A stretch of DNA of 64,000 bases from Charina bottae (taxonomy: Eukaryota > Chordata > Lepidosauria > Squamata > Charinaidae). Positions 59,784 to 64,000 of this stretch are shown here, piece by piece. The stretch spans positions 11,054,501-11,118,500 of the forward strand of contig JALMGJ010000006.1 in the NCBI GenBank assembly GCA_023362775.1, given 5' to 3'. Below the pieces are notes generated by a model. The model searched no databases, had not been told where the DNA came from, and was given only the letters and a program-made list of their open reading frames with translations. Position 1 is the stretch's first letter. Each line of letters starts with the position of its first letter. The position numbers were made by a program, and so were the translations under genes.

Positions 59784-60446
59784 CTACGGGGCCAGCCAAC
59801 CCCAGGAGGCAGTACCACCTCCGTCGTCCCAGGCCAGGTGGCAGAGCCAGGTCTTAAGGGCCTTCCGAAAGGCCAGGAGGGAGGGGGCCAGTCTCACCTC
59901 CGGGGGCAAGATATTCCATAGGGCGGGCGCTATCGCAGAGAAGGCACGTCTCCTGGACCCCGCTAGATGGAATTCTCTTGTTGAGCGGGTCCGAAGCATG
60001 CCCTCTCTGCATGCACGGGTGGGGCGGGCCGACGTTATCGGGATGAGATGGTCCCTCAGGTACCCTGGTCCTATGCCATGTAGGGCTTTAAAGGTAATCA
60101 CCAAGACCTTGAATTGGACCCGGAAGCAAAATGGCACCCAATGCAGCTCGCGTAGCAGGGGTGTCACATGTGCCAATCTTCTGGCACTCATAACTGCTCG
60201 CGCCGCTGTATTCTGCACCAGCTGAAGCTTCCGGATACTCTTCAAGGGTAGCCCCATGTAGAGCGCATTACAATAGTCTATACGGGAGATGACAAGGGCG
60301 TGAGTGACTGTTCGGAGGGCCTCCCGATCCAGGAAAGGGCGTAACTGGCGCACAACTCGCAGCTGTGCAAAGGCCCTCCTGGCCACGACTGCCACCTGCT
60401 CTTCGAGCAGGAGTCGCGAGTCCAGGAGGACCCCCAGATTCTTCAC
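59784..60446 (-). pseudogene. L2-like LINE ORF2 C-terminal part, downstream of the frameshift
   Basis: 220 codons continuing the reverse transcriptase reading after the frameshift (first codon at 60446 is GTG). It carries the thumb and C-terminal region of L2/CR1 proteins: VKNLGVLLDS, then ISRIDYCNALYMGLP, LQLVQNTAARAV and RRAFSAIAPALWNILP. No internal stop is present. Apart from the single homopolymer change, about 1.9 kb of coding sequence is readable, so the copy is recent. Confidence 0.87.
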
Positions 60447-61676
60447 TGGATCCGAGTGGGGTAGTGCAACCCCCCCCCCAGAACCAAAGATGACAACTTC
60501 CCGGATCCAGGGGGGCCATCAATCCACAGCCACTCCGTCTTACCAGGGTTCAGTTGAAGCCTGTTGTTCCCCATCCAGACCCCCACAGCCTCCAGGCACT
60601 GAGATAAGGCATTGACCGCATCACTTACTTCACCCGGGACGGAGATGTATAACTGGGTATCATCAGCATATTGGTGATACCTCATCCCGTGGTGACGGAT
60701 GATCTCGCCCAGTGGCTTCATGTAGATGTTGAATAGGAGAGGAGAGAGAACCGACCCCTGCGGCACCCCACAAGTCAGGGGTCGCGGGTCAGCTCTACCC
60801 TCCCCTATCAACACCGACTGGGAACGGCCCTGGAGAAAGGAGGCGAACCAGCGCAAAACCACGCCGCCCGCCCCCAACTCCTCGAGCCGCCCCAAAAGTA
60901 TACCGTGGTCGACGGTATCGAAAGCCGCTGAGAGATCTAAGAGAGCAAGGATGGATGCACTCCCTCCATCCCGCTCTCGCCAGAGATCATCCATAAGCGC
61001 GACCAATGCGGTCTCCGTCCCATATCCTGGCCTGAAACCTGACTGGAAGGGGTCCAGATAATCCGTTTCCTCCAGAATCCTCTGGAGTTGCAACGCCACC
61101 ACCTTCTCAACCACCTTTCCTAAAAAGGGAAGGTGGGAGACTGGGCGAAAATTGCCCAGGATTGTAGGGTCCAGGGAAGGTTTCTTGAGGAGGGGGTGCA
61201 CCAGCGCCTCCCTAAAGGCAGCCAGGAACACCCCCTCACTCAAGGACGAATTAATCATCGCCTGGACCCAGCCACATGTCACCTCACTAGCTGATTTCAC
61301 CAGCCAGGAGGGACATGGGTCAAGCTGGCATGTGGTGGCGTTTACAATCCGGAGGATCCTGTCTACTTCATCAGGCGCAACAGGATCAAACTGTTCCCAG
61401 ATAACGTGGTAAGTACGAGCCTCTGGCATCTCCCCAGATCTTGTCTCATGCTTGGAGTCCAACTTGGAATGAATCTGAGCGATTTTGTCCTGCAGATGCT
61501 CAGAAAACTCTTCTGAACGGCCCTGTAAATGGGTCTCCCCCTGCTCCCGACCCAAAAGTGATCTTGTAATCTTGAAAAGGGCCGTCGGGCGGCATTCTGC
61601 GGACGCAATAAGAGCGGAGAAATATTCACGTTTCGCCGCTCTTACCGCCACAAGGTAGGCCTTGACTGCGGCTCTA
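60443..61676 (-). pseudogene. L2-like LINE reverse transcriptase, 5'-truncated, N-terminal part of a broken frame
   Basis: Minus-strand frame of about 410 codons, open to the truncated 5' end of the element near 61676 (the GTG at 61651 is not a real start). Numbering from 61651: NFRPVS near 167-172, QSGFRPG near 203-209, LLDLSAAFDTVDH around Asp239, GVPQGSVLSPLLF near 295-307, and YADD at 328-331. LSAAFDTVDH is typical of the L2 branch of the CR1/L2/Rex1 group; CR1 usually has FSKAFDTVSH. The frame ends early because of a length change in the run of ten C (plus strand) at 60470-60479. The downstream half continues in another frame from 60446. Confidence 0.88.
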
Positions 61677-62227
61677 GATTGTGTAGATTGAATTGTGTAG
61701 ATTGAATTGTTTCTAATATGTTACAATGTAGCTTAAACATTGTGTATAACAGGGAAAGATCCACACAAAAATTCACATATTTGGAAAGGTTCTGGATATT
61801 AGGGAAAATGATTTTTTAAAAATGGAGGAAGTGAATAGAGTGGACTTTTAACGGAATAGATGCAAAACTCACTTAGCCACAGAATAGTTAGGTTTGCAAG
61901 TTCTTAGTAAAGATGCAACTGACAAGGCTTCTGGGGTTTTGTATTGTTTAACAAGTGATTTCCAAAGTCTTCATAAGTGTCTTAGACACAAAACTGCATT
62001 TCTAAGATAAAGAATTGAAGTACAATCCAATACATGTCTTTCTTTGTATGAGAAAATAGAGATCTCTCTGCTTTTCTCTGTTGTATCCAAATATTTTGAC
62101 TACATTATTTTCTGAACACTCAAGATACTTTCTCCCAAATTTCTAAAAAGTGTGAATGCCCATTTTTTCCCACTTTTATTTTTTCTTATTTGGCCTTGGG
62201 ACTTTTTCTTTTTTCCCCCCTCCAGAT

Positions 62228-62285
62228 TATTTATTTTATTTATTTATTAAATTTCTATGACCGCCCATCTCCCCCTCAAGGATTA
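62228..62285 (-). mobile_element. L2-like LINE 3' tail
   Basis: On the minus strand it reads CCTTGAGGGGGAGATGGGCG, then a TTTA/AAAT-type tail (plus strand 62229-62252). It is a very short 3' remnant. Confidence 0.65.
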
Positions 62286-62768
62286 TATTTTATATAATCA
62301 GAAAATATACATTGATTGACATGACTTTATGGCAGTAGCTGCTAAGATTTCACTATGTTTAAATCTCACGGAGAAGAAATGAAGTTGAGTTGAAATAAGA
62401 GAAATGCTTCCTGGACAGATCACAAATGTGATCCTAGATCTTTTGTGGTCACCTAGGGATTTGATGGTCTCACTGAAGCCAAAGCTTACCTGGAAAAAAA
62501 ATTGAATATTTACATATTGCAGAGCTATCCAAAATTTCACCCAAAGAGGGATATCTGATAAATATTTTTACAAAAACTGCCTGCTGCTTTGGCACAATCC
62601 CACAAGGCAACAGTTTTGTGGCATCTTAACTTTAAGGACTACACTAGAATTAGGGGAAGCAATGCTATGGTCTATCTAGCTTTGAATGATCTAAGCTGGT
62701 ACCAGATCTCAATGTTGTCAGATTGGAGCCTTTGCTGGACATTCAGGGGATTGAACTGGATATTTTTG

Positions 62769-62816
62769 AGGTCACGAAGAGTCGGACATGACTAAATGAC
62801 TGAACAACAACAACGA
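62769..62816 (+). mobile_element. BovB 3' terminal fragment
   Basis: GAGGTCACGAAGAGTCGGAC followed by ATGACTAAATGACTGAACAA and (CAA)n matches the final 45-50 bp of BovB. It is an extreme 5' truncation. Confidence 0.88.
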
Positions 62817-64000
62817 GCACCATCACTATTTTATGACCTTTTCCCTCTGAAAGAAGTTATTTCCATTTTAATTATTTTCTTTCGCAACTGATTTTCAAAC
62901 CAAGAGCTAAAACCATTAAGGATAGCCAAAAGAAGAGTTAAAAAAAAAGACTGGTGGCCAGGATAAGATCTGCTTATAGATTTAGTTGGCAAAAGGCAGA
63001 TAATAGAGGAAGGAGAAGAAGAAAAGCTTGAGCGATGAGAATAAATGAAGAAATTGAAGGCATTTGTTTCCACACAGATTCCATGTGCAACTTGGCATCA
63101 TTGCCATAAAGAAGAGTTTAATCAAAAGTCTCCAAGGAACCATCACAAAAGAAACCCTTGTACTGCCAGCTTTGGTGTAGTGAAAGAAACACCTGCCACG
63201 CACAACAAAAAGAGAAGCAGACAATAGGTGGAGAAGAAAAACCTCCAACGAATAATGGAACCGGTTTGGTCGCTTTCTTCTCTCACCCCCCTGCCTCCCT
63301 AAATGTAATCCTCAGCCCACTTACTCTGGAGTATTCTCACTGATTTGAAATAGAATGACTGAGGAAGGAACCGTTCTTAGTTTCTGAAAATAAATAGGAA
63401 GAAAAATAGATTAATATTCATGGGAAAACCTTAGCAAATGGGATAAGTGCCGGAAAACGAGTCCAAGGCTCCAGGACAATTAGGCCCATGGTCAGAAACA
63501 CAACTGCTCAGCCATTCTGGGAGTCCCGAGAAGCTCTAGGGTACGTAACAAGCAATCTGATGTCCTCCAGATGTTTCCCACAATTCTTGCAATTAACTCT
63601 GAAGGCTGGAATTTCTTGGGAACTAAAATCTGAAACCTCTTGTAGATAACAGGCCGCCAACCCTTACTCTAGTTTCTTTTCCCCTTTCATAATTCCAATG
63701 ACTGGCTCTCAACCTGGTTTTCTGATTGTACCCAATACAATCTGGGATGTTGGAAAATCCAAGCTGCCTCTGGGAATTAAGTTGGGAACCTCGGACGTAG
63801 AAAGCACCAGAAATATAAGCATCTGATGGGTTATATTGAACTCGCCAATAGATTTGCAGGAATTCTAACAATATAAAGCCTGGATTGTATCATCAGAGGT
63901 TGAAGAAATCGATCGAACAGTTGCATTTGAGGATGAGATAAGCTGAAAAGTAGCTTAGAGTGCATTTCAGATTGGATGTAATCACAAAAATCATGCCATC

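Larger units (their letters stand above)
59575..61677 (-). mobile_element. L2-like LINE, 5'-truncated, with (TTTA)n tail
   Basis: The coding remnant is followed on the minus strand by a short 3' UTR ending in a hairpin-like motif (CCGCCCAGAGTCCC then GATGGGCGG) and an A/T tetranucleotide tail, seen on the plus strand as (TTTA)n at 59575-59620. The body is GC- and CpG-rich against an AT-rich background, which fits a young insertion. No convincing target-site duplication was found. The same 3' motif occurs in the LINE tails near 1.5, 9.9, 26.1, 37.2 and 62.2 kb. Confidence 0.85.
61678..64000. other. Unique sequence with small LINE tails
   Basis: Outside the L2-like tail at 62.2 kb and the BovB end at 62.8 kb nothing is recognised. 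A 15-bp unit, ATTGAATTGTGTAG-like, is duplicated at about 61678-61710 at the 5' edge of the L2-like LINE. Confidence 0.45.

Overview
This is vertebrate nuclear DNA, almost certainly from a squamate reptile (snake or lizard). The evidence is the repeat mix: an intact BovB (RTE) LINE, a Sauria-type SINE that shares the BovB 3' end, CR1 and L2-like LINEs, Penelope-like elements, MIR-like tRNA SINEs, short hAT and pogo/Tigger-like MITEs, and very dense, long microsatellites. I found no host protein-coding exon, rRNA, tRNA or ncRNA gene that I could support. The window looks like a gene desert or a very large intron. All recognisable coding sequence belongs to retrotransposons.

Layout. 1-5.4 kb: microsatellites, a SINE with an internal 100-bp tandem array, a Penelope inverted-repeat insertion (13-bp TSD) that was itself hit by a CR1 copy, then a 370-bp polypurine tract. 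5.4-17.3 kb: mostly unique sequence with LINE tails, a solo LTR and hAT MITEs. 17.3-19.9 kb: an old antisense CR1 interrupted by a Penelope copy and a SINE, each with target-site duplications, then a sense CR1 tail. 20-32 kb: a repeat-poor block with a few MITEs and LINE tails; 29-31.8 kb is the best place to look for conserved regulatory DNA. 32-42 kb: a Penelope GIY-YIG remnant, MITEs, two adjacent BovB pieces, and a solo LTR inside a CR1. 42.9-46.1 kb: a complete BovB element inserted into an older SINE. 46-51 kb: a cluster of GC-rich hAT MITEs, a Tigger-like element and a Sauria SINE. 51-59.5 kb: mainly unique sequence with MITEs. 59.5-61.7 kb: an L2-like LINE whose reverse transcriptase frame is broken by a single homopolymer length change. 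61.7-64 kb: unique sequence with small LINE tails.

How the parts relate. BovB is the autonomous partner of the Sauria SINE through the shared 3' sequence. The L2-like LINE is the plausible partner of the MIR-like SINEs, whose tails share its terminal hairpin-like motif. The MITEs have no transposase in the window and must have been moved in trans. Many insertions keep their target-site duplications, so the order of insertion can be read directly. The most unusual items are a CCAAT/GC-box-like module shared by two MITE families with unrelated termini, a MITE family whose size varies through internal GC-rich arrays, and a perfect 135-bp palindrome.
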